Below are positions 47,467 to 58,400 of a stretch of 64,000 nt of DNA, in pieces (within the stretch, counting starts at the first letter, position 1; each line of letters begins with the position of its first letter). Source of the DNA: Brachionus manjavacas (Eukaryota; Rotifera; Eurotatoria; Ploima; Brachionidae); contig JAHQIY010000002.1 in assembly GCA_019054805.1 (NCBI GenBank), positions 186,001 through 250,000 on the forward strand, in the 5' to 3' direction. The translations under genes were made by a program, and so were the position numbers. The notes beneath the pieces were generated by a model, which saw only the letters and a list, made by a program, of their open reading frames with translations, ran no database searches and was not told the origin of the DNA.

Positions 47467-48183
47467 GGGTGATAATTATTTATACACGATAAAAATATTT
47501 TTTATACACCATTTTTACACGATGTACACACATAATAATTTTTTCATACACATCAAAAAATAATTTTATTTATAAAAAATTTTTAATGAAATGTACACAC
47601 AAAAAAAATAAAAAATACACAAAATGTTTAATTTTAATTTAAAAAAAAATAAAAAAATTAGTTCAAAATTAGTCTTATTTTAATGCTTTTGAAGCTAAGC
47701 GGGGACGGTGTCGTCCCTCCGTCCATCCGGTTTATAATCGCCTATATTAAAACCCAGTTTGTGAGCCAAAAATACTAAATGGCAACACACAGCCTTATCA
47801 AAATATTCGACACATTGGCATGAAAGAGTATCTGTGTTAAGTTGAAATTTTGATCGATTCATAGTCAAAATATATAAATTTTCTTATAGCTTTTTCAAAT
47901 TTTTATAACTAATCTCAGTTGCCTCTTTTTTGATATCTGTAGTTACTTTAGGCTCGTTAACTAATTTTAAATTTAGATGACAAATATATTTATATAAATA
48001 AAACCAATCATTTTTTAATATAAATTTACTATATTTAGAAAACAATTTAATGAAAAATAATGAAATTTTTGAGTGTATAAATTAGATATTATAAAAATAT
48101 ATATAGAATAATTACTATGCCTGTATGAGTAGAAAAAAATTATGTATGAAAAAATAAAATTCGTGTATAAATAATATTTACTC
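47467..48183 (-). mobile_element. Mutator-like element inserted in a LINE
   Basis: 717 bp with terminal inverted repeats GGGTGATAATTATTTATACACG-type (ends agree except a few bases) and a perfect 9-bp duplication AAAAGCGAG (47458-47466 and 48184-48192). The 9-bp duplication is the Mutator-superfamily hallmark. It encodes a SWIM zinc finger relic, listed separately. It is an internally deleted derivative with no catalytic domain visible. Confidence 0.85.
47695..47862 (-). pseudogene. SWIM zinc finger from a Mutator-like transposase
   Basis: 55 codons on the minus strand, ATG at 47862 and TAG at 47695. The sequence LSCQCVEYFDKAVCCHLVF shows the SWIM pattern C-x-C-x8-C-x-H. SWIM fingers sit near the C-terminus of Mutator-type transposases, which agrees with the 9-bp duplication around the host element. 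Too short to be functional on its own. Confidence 0.75.
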
Positions 48184-48395
48184 AAAAGCGAGATTGCTGA
48201 AAGATCTTGAGGAATTCTGTGAATAAATGTAAAATAATTCATTTAGGCAGGCATAAGTATGTGATAAAAAGCGATGAGAGCAGCTCGTATGTAATACTGA
48301 CAACGTCAGAGTGTGAAAGGGGTCTAGGACTGATGATTTCACCAGATTTAAAGTTATCAAAGTTAGCCCTAATATGAAAAGTGTGGGTAGAGAGG
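48184..48395 (+). pseudogene. CR1-like LINE fragment, right piece
   Basis: Continuation of 47330-47466: ...VNKCKIIHLGRHKYVIKS-like codons, then SSYVILTTSECERGLGLMIS, homologous to NVILATTDCERDLGVMVS of the element at 36380. Decayed after about 48370. Confidence 0.8.
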
Positions 48396-48557
48396 GAAGA
48401 TTTTTTCAGCAAATAAAAAAAAATACACAAATAACTTTTTTTTGAATTATTTTTTTTTTACCAGCAAAATAATTTTATTAACCAAAAAAGTATTTTTTTT
48501 TAAATAGTCAAAAATATGAATGAAATAAATTTGAACTTGATAAAAAATAAAAATTGA

Positions 48558-48860
48558 TTATAACTCTTTTTTGGCTGGTTTACAAATTTCATTTTCATTA
48601 GCTATTACTGAAATTTCATTCCGAAAAGTAAGTTGAAAAATTGCTGGTTCTGAATCTAGTATTAGTGCATCTTGATTCACTGAAAAATCTTCATTATTTT
48701 CACTTAGCTGACATTGTAATGGAGGTCTTGTTTTTGATAGTTGACCTCTCTTATGTTTTGGGCCTATTGGTGAACAGTTTGCTTGAGGTATTTGGCAGAG
48801 ATTTAGCCTACCAGACACTAAAAAAGTTTTTCAACCAGTATTTACCAGTACATCTATTTT
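48558..48860 (-). pseudogene. Repeat-derived ORF, copy 2 (unknown family)
   Basis: Shares NRCTGKYWLKNFF (via another frame) and LQCQLSENNEDFSVNQDALI with 2916-3215. The C-terminus here is longer. It has a frame break between the two blocks. Function unknown. Confidence 0.4.
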
Positions 48861-48963
48861 TAATGAAGTCATTCTTTTTAAATAACATTATTAAATTCTT
48901 TTTTTTTGATTATTAACATTACGCTATATTCTAAAAAATTCTTCAAGTGTATGAACAAATTAA

Positions 48964-49310
48964 AACTTAAATTCTTTTTATAAATTTTCTTTAATAAATT
49001 TTGAGAAGCCCAAAAAAACCGACCGAGTTGCGAAACTTTTATCAAATTTTGAAAATAATTCCATCCAAAATTCAATTAAATCGAATGAAAAGAATTCAAG
49101 AAAAGAAAACAACCAAAGTTTAAATAATACAACTTCGAACGAATTAGGTAAGCAGATATCGACATTGAAAATAAGTTCGATTAAATCTGAAATAAGTTTT
49201 GTATCTACTGAGGCAATATTCTCAGCATTTTCAAAATCCTCATCGGAAAAATATTCGTACGTGTTTTATTATTTAAACTTTGATTGTTTTCTTTTCTTTT
49301 CTTTTTAATT
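48964..49310 (+). other. Open stretch without a start codon, possible exon
   Basis: About 110 open codons, Ser/Asn/Lys-rich in the centre (KLLSNFENNSIQNSIKSNEK; FVSTEAIFSAFSKSSSEKYS). Locally less A/T than the spacer. No recognised domain, no ATG and no consensus splice sites I would trust. Could be a decayed exon or chance. The remainder to 50359 shows nothing else apart from a moderately G-rich stretch near 49490-49770. Confidence 0.2.
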
Positions 49311-50359
49311 TTTTTATAAGAAAATTTATAAAAAAAAGTTAAGTTTTAATTTGTTCATACACTTTTTTTCAAAATAAAACAATTTAATTCTTTTTTTTAG
49401 CAATTTTATTTTGCTTAAAAAAAAAAAAAAAAATTGGTCCCTACATTTTGTTCAGAATTTCCTCTAGTTTCAGAATCTGCTAAAAAAAGTAGAGGTTGGG
49501 GGGTAAACCTCGGACTAGATTCAAAAAAACTGGAAAAAGTCTATGTTTTTACCACCTTTGTTCAAAAATCGTGGTAAATTGTTAAAAAAAATACAAAATA
49601 AATATACCATTTTGTAGAAGAGATTATGAGCTTTCAGATTTGGTGCATTTTTAATGAGTTATGACTATGAATACCTGAGGTATTTTGACTTGAAGACAAG
49701 CAACTTTCGTTTCTTTTCAAATCTTTGTGGGGGTCAAAAAAATCTTTGCGGGGACCCCCCCTAAAAAACTGGATTTTCAAGGTTTTCAACTATGCAGGTT
49801 AATATTTTAAAGTCGGTTTATGCAAATTCAAATATTGCGGTAGTTTTTGGTATTGTAAAAATCGACAATTTTTTTGTCTAAATTCTTGGATAAGCAAAAT
49901 TATTATATTATATTATTTATTTACTTATTTAAATCTAAGTTAAATTTAAATTTAACGGTAGAATAAAAGCAAAAAATATTAAATCAGTACAAAATTAATA
50001 CAAATAAAGATTAAATTAATTTAAAGATTAATTAAGATGATTAATTTTAATAATTAATTAATTCAAAGATTCATATAAAAATATTCTTTCTGGATGAAGG
50101 AAATATAGGCCGTGAATGAAAAAAGATTTTTTAAGCTGTTTGTCTCTGCTAAAAAATCTTCAAAAAATAATAAAATTATTTTGACAGTTGTCATCTATTT
50201 CAGGAAGATGTTTTTTTCTTTAATCTTTCATATTTTGGACTTAAATTAAATTTTTTTTTAACAAAAAGCTATCATTGCATGCTTCAATATTTTTATCGTT
50301 ATAATTATATTATTTTAGATTTAAATTAAAACTTTTAAAAATCTTGTATATTTATTTAT

Positions 50360-51160
50360 TTATTTCAGACTAGGCAAGGGTCCTCAAAGGACCACATTAA
50401 CTAAGTATACTGTGAAATAAAGCATACTTAAAAATTTTACAAAATAAAAATAAAAATATTTTAGGATATGATTGTCATATTAAGTTATCTAATATAAAAT
50501 TGAATAAAAGAAAAGAAAACGTATTTACAGGGACATAGTTCAATTTCATCTAAAAAAGGTGATGTTAATTGAGTCTTAGAATAATATATGGTCGTAATGG
50601 TAAAGGCTATGTTTATATAAACTAGTTAATATATTTAAAATTTTAATAATTCGGCGACTGTGTTTGACATTTTCTGTTTGTCCTTAATGACAAATGCATG
50701 AGTGACTTGAGCGCTGAGTTCATCACACTTCATATCTAACTTCTTTTGCTCATTTAATCTATCTATTGCTATTTTGCATGCGTCAAAGGTGGAGGTTCCA
50801 TAATTCATTTGTGATATTCCGCTAATTCCATAAACTTCATTTATGAAATCATCTTTAATAAACATACTTTCTAGTTCGGCTAAGATCTAGTGTAATCATT
50901 GTTATGCAACCTTATGTATAATTCAAGTTTCATCAATTTTAATTTGTGCAGTGTTAGGTCAATTTTTAATGCATGAAATAGACTTGTTGTTTTAGTTCTC
51001 GTGGGTATTCCTACAATTTTCTTCACAATGTTACCCTCTAATCTCTTCATCATTAGCATGTCACTTTTCCTTAAGTTAAGGCAATCAATACAATACATAA
51101 GTATCGGTCTCACGAACGTCTTGTACATATGCGCTTTTAAATTTGGGTGAGTGTGCAAAA
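50360..51160 (-). pseudogene. LINE 3' fragment of a third lineage
   Basis: RT C-terminal region KAHMYKTFVRPILMYCIDCL and KRLEGNIVKKIVGIPTRTKT (51158-50880). A frameshift then leads to 50865-50635, ending KQKMSNTVAELLKF. The 3' end has the hairpin GGTCCTTTGAGGACC at about 50380 and an AAATAAATAAATA tail. It differs from both the jockey/I-like and CR1-like copies. Confidence 0.75.
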
Positions 51161-51617
51161 ATCTTGTATATAAACAGAAATAAATAGCATAAATCTGAGT
51201 CCAAAGAGAAAAGTTAAATTTTATTTTTTTGAGGTTTTCGTAATAAAATTTGGTTGAAAATTCAGATAAATTTTTAATTCGCTTTTTATTCTTCCAAAAA
51301 AAAGTAATTGCAAATATTTTCCATTTTTTTCAATAAAAAAATTAAAAGACAAATTGATTTACACCATGGATTTAAAAGTTTACTTTTAGTTTCCAGAAAT
51401 AATTGATATATTTACTTTTCAGAATTTGCACAAAAATTTCACAAATACATGTCTTTCAAATCGTTCTAAATGGCTCTACAAAGAAAATTAAAATTTTAAT
51501 ATACAAAAATTATGAAAGATACTAGAAAATTCAAAAAGCTAAAATTATTTTAATAATTAATTTAAAAAAAAACTATTTTTTTTTCACGTAATAAGATTAA
51601 AATAATAAATAGCTTGA
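51161..51617. other. Upstream of KXD1
   Basis: AT-rich, no ORF. The promoter of the KXD1-COG1 pair should lie here. Confidence 0.3.
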
Positions 51618-52286
51618 ATGCAGACATCAACAGATGTATCTCCTCCTCTAGAGTACTCTAGCTTTAGTATACTTAACTTGAGCGATGTGCCCGCACAAGA
51701 CGACACAAACTCAGACTACACAGCAGCGTTCTCTTCGCTTCTGCTGGACCAGTTGAACACTCAGGATATGCAAGCCTTGCTTGAATCACAGCAAGCTATG
51801 TCAGTACCTTGATAAACTAACCCACATCTTTGTTAATTCTTGATAAATTCCTTCAGATTAAAACGTCTTGACAAAACTAACCAAAAGATATCAAGCTCAA
51901 ACCAAAAGTCATCGGACACCTTCAACACTTACGGAACAAAAGATTTTCAATCTTACATTACTTTGCTTAATCGGATGAAACAAGACCTTGATTTTGTCTT
52001 CAAACGAGTCCGGATGCTAAAAAAAAAACTCGAGCTCAAATACCCCCAAAACTATTCCAATGCATTGCAAATAGCCAAAGAGAGTGCTTCAGACTCGGAG
52101 CCAGAAGCGCAATTAGAAACAGACGAGTTTGACGCTAAACTACGTAGCGATTCAACAGCAAGTCATCTTTCTGCTTCCAAGTCTGCATTTTCAAGCCTGT
52201 TCGAAACAGCTAGAAGCCGCATCAGCTCATTAAGCCGTGAACAGTCCGATCCATCAGACTCAAAGTCCGACCAAGCTGATCAATAA
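51618..52286 (+). CDS. KXD1: KxDL motif-containing protein 1, BORC subunit
   Basis: Component of the BORC complex, which recruits Arl8 to lysosomes and drives their movement. Two exons, 51618-51799 and 51857-52286, joined by a 57-nt intron; 203 aa. The splice gives MQALLESQQAILKRLDKTNQ, which aligns gap-free with the vertebrate core LVEMQKQMLARFEKTNEML and continues with LLNRMKQDLDFVFKRVRMLK and KLELKYPQNYSNA (family: MKRDLDSIFRRIRTLKGKL). The core is coiled-coil. The N-terminal 45 residues and the Ser/Asp/Glu-rich tail after residue 150 are low-complexity. COG1 starts 150 bp downstream on the same strand. Confidence 0.88.
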
Positions 52287-52436
52287 AATTGCTTGATAAT
52301 TTTTTCTATTAAATTTTTCAGAATAAATATTCATTTTTATCCAAATATTTGTTCAAAAGCTGAGGGTTTTTAGACACCCTTTAGCCTTTTTTTGTCTCGG
52401 AAAATTTTTGGTAATTTGAAAAATTTTATTGAGGAG

Positions 52437-55400
52437 ATGGATGCGAACAAAATAGATGTAGATGCCTTGTTCAAGCAATATACCATCAAAGAAATACAGG
52501 CTATAGAACAACAGATAAAGAATGAAATTGAAAAAAAGAAAGAAGACTTGAGAATTATGGTCTAGTGAGTTGACGTTGAATTTTTTACCACTAATTTTTT
52601 TATATTCAAGAAGTAACTTTAGAAAGTGAATTTTTTTAAATGAAAAAAAATTATTAAATAAAATAATTTTTGCCATTTTTTTATTGACTTTGCCTTTTAG
52701 TAATAGGTACCGCGATTTGATCGAGGCTGCCGATGGCATACACATAATGAAGCAGTGCTCAAATCAAGTAATTAATGCCAATTTTTTGATTTTTATTTAA
52801 CTGTGGTTTTACTAGATTCAAGATGTGTTGAGTAATATGCATGAAACTTGTCTAAAATTGTTTGATGATAAAGCTGATGTTATGTTCCAAGAGCAGGAGT
52901 ATGATAGAAATTAATTTTTTATAGCTTTTAATTTTTTTGAAGCAATTTAAAAAGTTTGGAAAAAGCCAGAAGAAATAACAAGTATGCATTGGCGGTAATT
53001 GTCAAGATATTACAGAATAGTCCGAGTAAAATATGGTTTCATTTGGATAACAATGAATACCTAAAAGCAGCAAAGTTAGTTTATTTTCTTTCAATTTATT
53101 TTTAGCTATGAACAAATCCATATTTTATAAATCAAAAAATTTCAATAAATGGTTATTACAAAAATAATACTTATTTTAATGAAAATAAAGAATTTGTCAA
53201 TATAATTTCGTTGTGAAAAAAAAATTTTTTTTTCTATTCATTATATTTATAGTTTTCAGACAACGATTTAGAATAATGAGTATCGAGTGTCATTTTGATA
53301 AATTGGATTTGAATAGAATCAGTTGCAAATTATTAATTTAAAATAAAATTTAACAAATTTTAAGAACTCTTTTCAAGTATTTTCAAGTTCATTTGGTACT
53401 GTTTAAAATGTTCACAGTTACTTTAGGGTATACCCGGTTATGTTATCAACTGTTAACATATTTTGTTATCAAATTGGTCACCTCCGGTTTTGTTATCAAG
53501 GAAAAAATTTACCAAACATGATTACAAAATAAGTTTAATATTAACATAATATTTTAAACGAAAAAATAAAGTTTATTAAATTTTGAACATTTGAAATAGT
53601 TAAATTTGTAATGTAAAGTTTTAAGTGATAAGAGAAATCCAACTCCATGTCCTGATTGTGGGCAATATATGGAATGCCTTCGTGGCTTAAAATTGCATAT
53701 GTCCAGCACTCATTAAAAAAATAGATTAATTTTTTTGAAAACGAAATTTTTTTACTAATAAATAAATTATTAAAAAATTATTTTTTAAATTTTTTGGCAA
53801 CACTTTTTGTTATCAACATGATAAAAAAACGCGAAGTGACCAGTTTGATAACAAAATATGTGAACAGTTGATAACATAACCGGGTAGACCCTTACTTTAC
53901 ATGAGCGATTTCGACTCTACATTATGACAAGAAAGTTTTCTTAATTAAAAAATTTTAATTCAATTAAAGAATTTGTAGATCAGATCTTAAAAAAATCAAA
54001 AAAAAATTTATCTCATTATTTTATTTTTAGACAATATTTGATAGCCCAGCATGTTCACGCTTGTCTTGAGCTCGAAAAATCTCTCAAATCTGACCAAAAC
54101 TCAGACTCATTCATTCAATATGCTTATGAACTTTGGAATTCTATAGTCTTCCTATCGAACACTATCATGAACAAAGCTAGAGATAGACTTATAAATTTAT
54201 CAGATGTTCAATCATCCACTGCCATTACGGATTCAATTTGCTGTTTGTACATATTACAAAACACTGATTTGAAAAATTTATTCCAAGATTACATATCCAC
54301 TAGGACCGTAAGCTTTTCTTATGTCGAAATGAGAAAAAATTAGTAAAATAAATTAATATTTTATTTAGAATTCAATATGTCAAATATTAGACTCGGATAA
54401 ATTCGAGCCAAGTAGATAAATTTTCATTTAAATTGAAGATAAAAAAATTAATTTTTAAAGATATCAATCTTAGAGATAGAATTGTCAAGTGCTTGGATTT
54501 TTTGGCCAGCACTATCAATTCTTTTTACAGCGTTTTCTCGGAGAACAGTGGAGACCAAAGTTTTGATGAGATTATAAACGATTCCACGTTTATACTAGAA
54601 GCCCTTAAAGACGACGGCGTGGTTATCAACAAAATTCCAAGCTACCTTAAACAAATTTATTTCAAGAAGACACAGAACATTCAAAAATTTGAATTAGATT
54701 ATCTTAAGACCAGTTGTGGCCAGTGGTTGGACAATTGTGTCCAAGAGCTCAAGGCCAAGCTTCAAAAAGTTTTCAAATACGTGTCCAATCTTAAAAGTTT
54801 GGTGCTTATCCGCGACGCTGTCTTGGACTTTGAAACAAATCTTCTGAACAAACAGCATCTGTCTGACACCGATTCCGGTCTTAAATGGGACTCATTATGC
54901 CAACTTTTGTTTGACAAAAACATCGCAATATGGAACGATCTTATTTCACCATTTTATTACGATCAGTCTAAAGTAAATTTTTAATAAAACTCAAAAAAAA
55001 TTTAATTATTTCATTTTTTATTTCAGTTAATTATTGATTCTTCTTTTCAATCAACTCATAGTAATTTAATAAATAATTTACAACAAAGTCTAATAGATGA
55101 AAAGTATTTCATTAAAATAATAAATTAATCAGTTAATTTTGAGTTAAATCAAGGCTGTCAGCTGAATCAGACATCAATTGTTTGCTCTGGTCAAGCGAAG
55201 AAAGCGAAAGTGTTGCCAAGTCTAGAGCACAATTAGATTTCTTTTCGAGCCATTCTCTTAAATTACAACGAAATAGCAAGAATTTAAATGAGAGGCTAAT
55301 TTATTCAAGTACGCCAATTATTAAAAAACTGTGCTCAAGTCTAGAAGAGGATGTTAATAAAATTCTTAGTGACATAGAGATAAGCACTAGTGGGTCGTAT

Positions 55401-58400
55401 GTAATGTCAAGTGAGTCGAATGTAGCCATTCTGACTAATGACTTCAAGCGTTTCAATGAATACCTTCAGGACAATTTGGACCATTTTAGCGATAATGTTT
55501 TCAGCTCGTTGGTCCAACTGATTAATGAGCTCAATGAGTCCAAGTCAGAGCAAAAAATCAGAGAAATTCTTTTAATTTGCAGATTAGCTCATGCATTGCC
55601 TCACAATTGTCCACATTTAAAAATTTGCTATAACAATCTTAATCAGCAGTTGATTCAGCAGAGGCAGCAGATTATGATCAGTTCCAGGCAAAATGTTGAC
55701 AATTCAACTTCGGCATTATTAAATGCTTTGAACAAACGCAAACAGGCCTTGTTAGAAAATAAGGTTGAAATTGGAAAAAAATTCTAATTTAAATTTTAAA
55801 AAATAAAAATTTCTCAGGTTACCAAAGACGAAAATTGGACCAAACTTTTGAACAAATTAAATGAAGTACAAAAAAAAGGCCTCGGGTAAATTTAAATTAT
55901 TGAATATTTTCATTTATCAATTTTTTTTGCTAATTCAGAATTTGGATTGAAAACTTGTGCTCCGGGCTAAAAGACAGTTTATTGGAAAAATTATCTGAAA
56001 ATGAGAAGATGCTTCTAGTGGACGATCTTGTGGTAATTTTTATATTTTTTTTGATTATTTTTCCAAGCTTATTTGAGACAATAGTTTTAAAATTTTCAAA
56101 TTTAAAATTTAACTTTGAAAGCTCACAGGTGACTTTTCAATATACTAATGACTTACTCAATAAATTTGAAAAATAAACAAAATATTTATTTTACAAGATT
56201 CGAATAAAAACTGTTATCAATTTTTCGAAGATTAAAATTTCTAAAATATCAAATTTAATGTAAATTATATCAGATTTCATAATTTTTGCCTTTTAATAAT
56301 TTTCCAATTGTAGCTTTAATTTAATTTCTTAAATTTTTTGTCAATTTTATCGGAAATTTGTAAATGGTACAAAGTTTTAGTAATTTCATAGAAAATTCCG
56401 GTAAATTACTAAAACTTAATGTAAAATTAAAAAATAAAATAAATTAAAAAAAGTTTTATTAATTTTCGTGTTGATAAAGTTAAAATTAAAATAAGCATTG
56501 ATAGTTATTAATTCGAACATTTTTGGTTCGATCCGTGGCATCTTGAGTTGCATAGAAGAAAAGCTTTGACTGCTTGATCTGTACGCATATTACGTATATT
56601 AAGAACCAGATAAGTTTTCTTAAGATGTGAAATTTTTTTTATAATAAAAAAACAAGCAAAATTAATTTATAGTATTGGCTATGAATTCCGTAATTTTTGA
56701 TAGTTTGTTTTTGTTTTTTTTTTGGTAAATCAAGAAAGCTTGACTCAATCTAATTAAGATTTGCAATTGTAACTTTAGTATCATTTCGATTAGAATAGAA
56801 AAATAACTTGAGTTTTGCAATCTATAACTTAACACCAACCACTTACTGTACTTATTCTTACTCCTTACTCTTTAGCGATTTTTGTCTTATTTTACCTTTT
56901 TTTTCTATTGCAAGTGTAGCATTAAACAGTATGTATAGAAAATTTAGAATTTTTTTATGCAAGGTTTGTTTCGTTGAAAGCCGTGCGGCTAAATAAAAAA
57001 TAAAAAGATATTTTTTTTTTGAAATTTATTTAAAAAAAATTTTTTTTATCGGAAAAGTACAAAAACTAGGATAGAAAAAAAATCGAAGTAAAAAAACCGC
57101 AAAAAAAAAACCGCAAAAAAAAAAGGACTGAAATTTTTTAACAAAAAAAATGTCTACAAAATTTAGAACATTTATTTTTTTACATTTAAAATGCTCACCC
57201 TTAGCTTTAATACACTCAGCGACACATTTTGGCGTAGATTCAGTCATGTTTTTTACTACTTCACTAGGAACTTTCAACCATTCATCAAAAAGAGCGCTTT
57301 TTAGATGCTCTACTGAGGTAATTTTTGTATTGACCATTTTGTGGTCAATATATGACCATAAATTCTCTATTGGATTGAGATCAGGTGATCTTGGGCACCA
57401 GGGGAGAACTGTTATTTGTGCACTAGCGCCATCATGCTGAAAAATCCAGTCTTGACTCTGTTCAAAAAATATCTCGGCTGATGGTAATAAGTTATTTTCC
57501 ATAGTGTCCATGTATACAAATTGATTAATTCTGCCTGTATAAATGGAGCAGCATCCAGTACCTTTATAATCTATACATTCCCAAATACCAACCGAGCCTC
57601 CACCATTTTGTAACTTTGGTAAACCAAACTTGGGATGATACTTTTCGTTTGCAAAACGTTTTACAAACACTCTAGATTTTCTGTTTAATACTTCGAAATT
57701 AGACTCGTCACTAACAACAACTTTTGACCAGTCATTAACAGTCCTTCTTTGTCGTTCTTTGCACCATTTGAGCCTTTTCAATCGATCCAATACAGTCAAA
57801 AGAGGTTTTTTTATTGCAGTATACGACTGTATTTTTTTGTTTAATAGAACTTTTCTTACAGTGTCTTTAGTAACAGTAACATTTGGAAATTTAGAACTAA
57901 AATCAGAGGCTAGCTGTCTATAGCTTGTTGTAGGATTGATTCTGACCTTTCTAAAAATGTACAACTCATCTCGACTGGTAAGCTTTCGGGGTCTACCACA
58001 CCTTGGTAATTCTTTGACCACGGATGTCTTCTCATAATTGCGCTTTGTTGGAATCACACATTTTCTCGAAACTTCTACTAGATCAGCTATTTCTTGTTGA
58101 GATTTGGTCTTATCCTTCAATAGACCAAGTATTTGCCGCCTTTGAGCCTCAGATACTTTTTTTTGCCCATTTTTTTGGAAAAAACGCCAAAATGGTACAA
58201 CTAAATAAAATAACCGATTTTAAAATCCAAAAATAATAAATCAAAATCAAACGTAAAAAGTGCAAGCAAACAGTATGAAAAGAGATTCCAAGCATTGTGT
58301 GAAAAAAATGGCCAGTGATTGCCAAGGTGTGGTAACATTTTAGGATAAAATAATGTTCTAAACTTTGTAGACTATTTTTTTTGTTCAATTTTATCTGTTT

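Noticed and set aside
52353..52745. Minus-strand frame of 130 codons
   Set aside because: Antisense to the first two COG1 exons and their intron.
54433..54460. ATG at 54433 as the start of a separate gene
   Set aside because: It lies in a 49-nt intron; the acceptor at 54460 joins the frame to the preceding COG1 exon.
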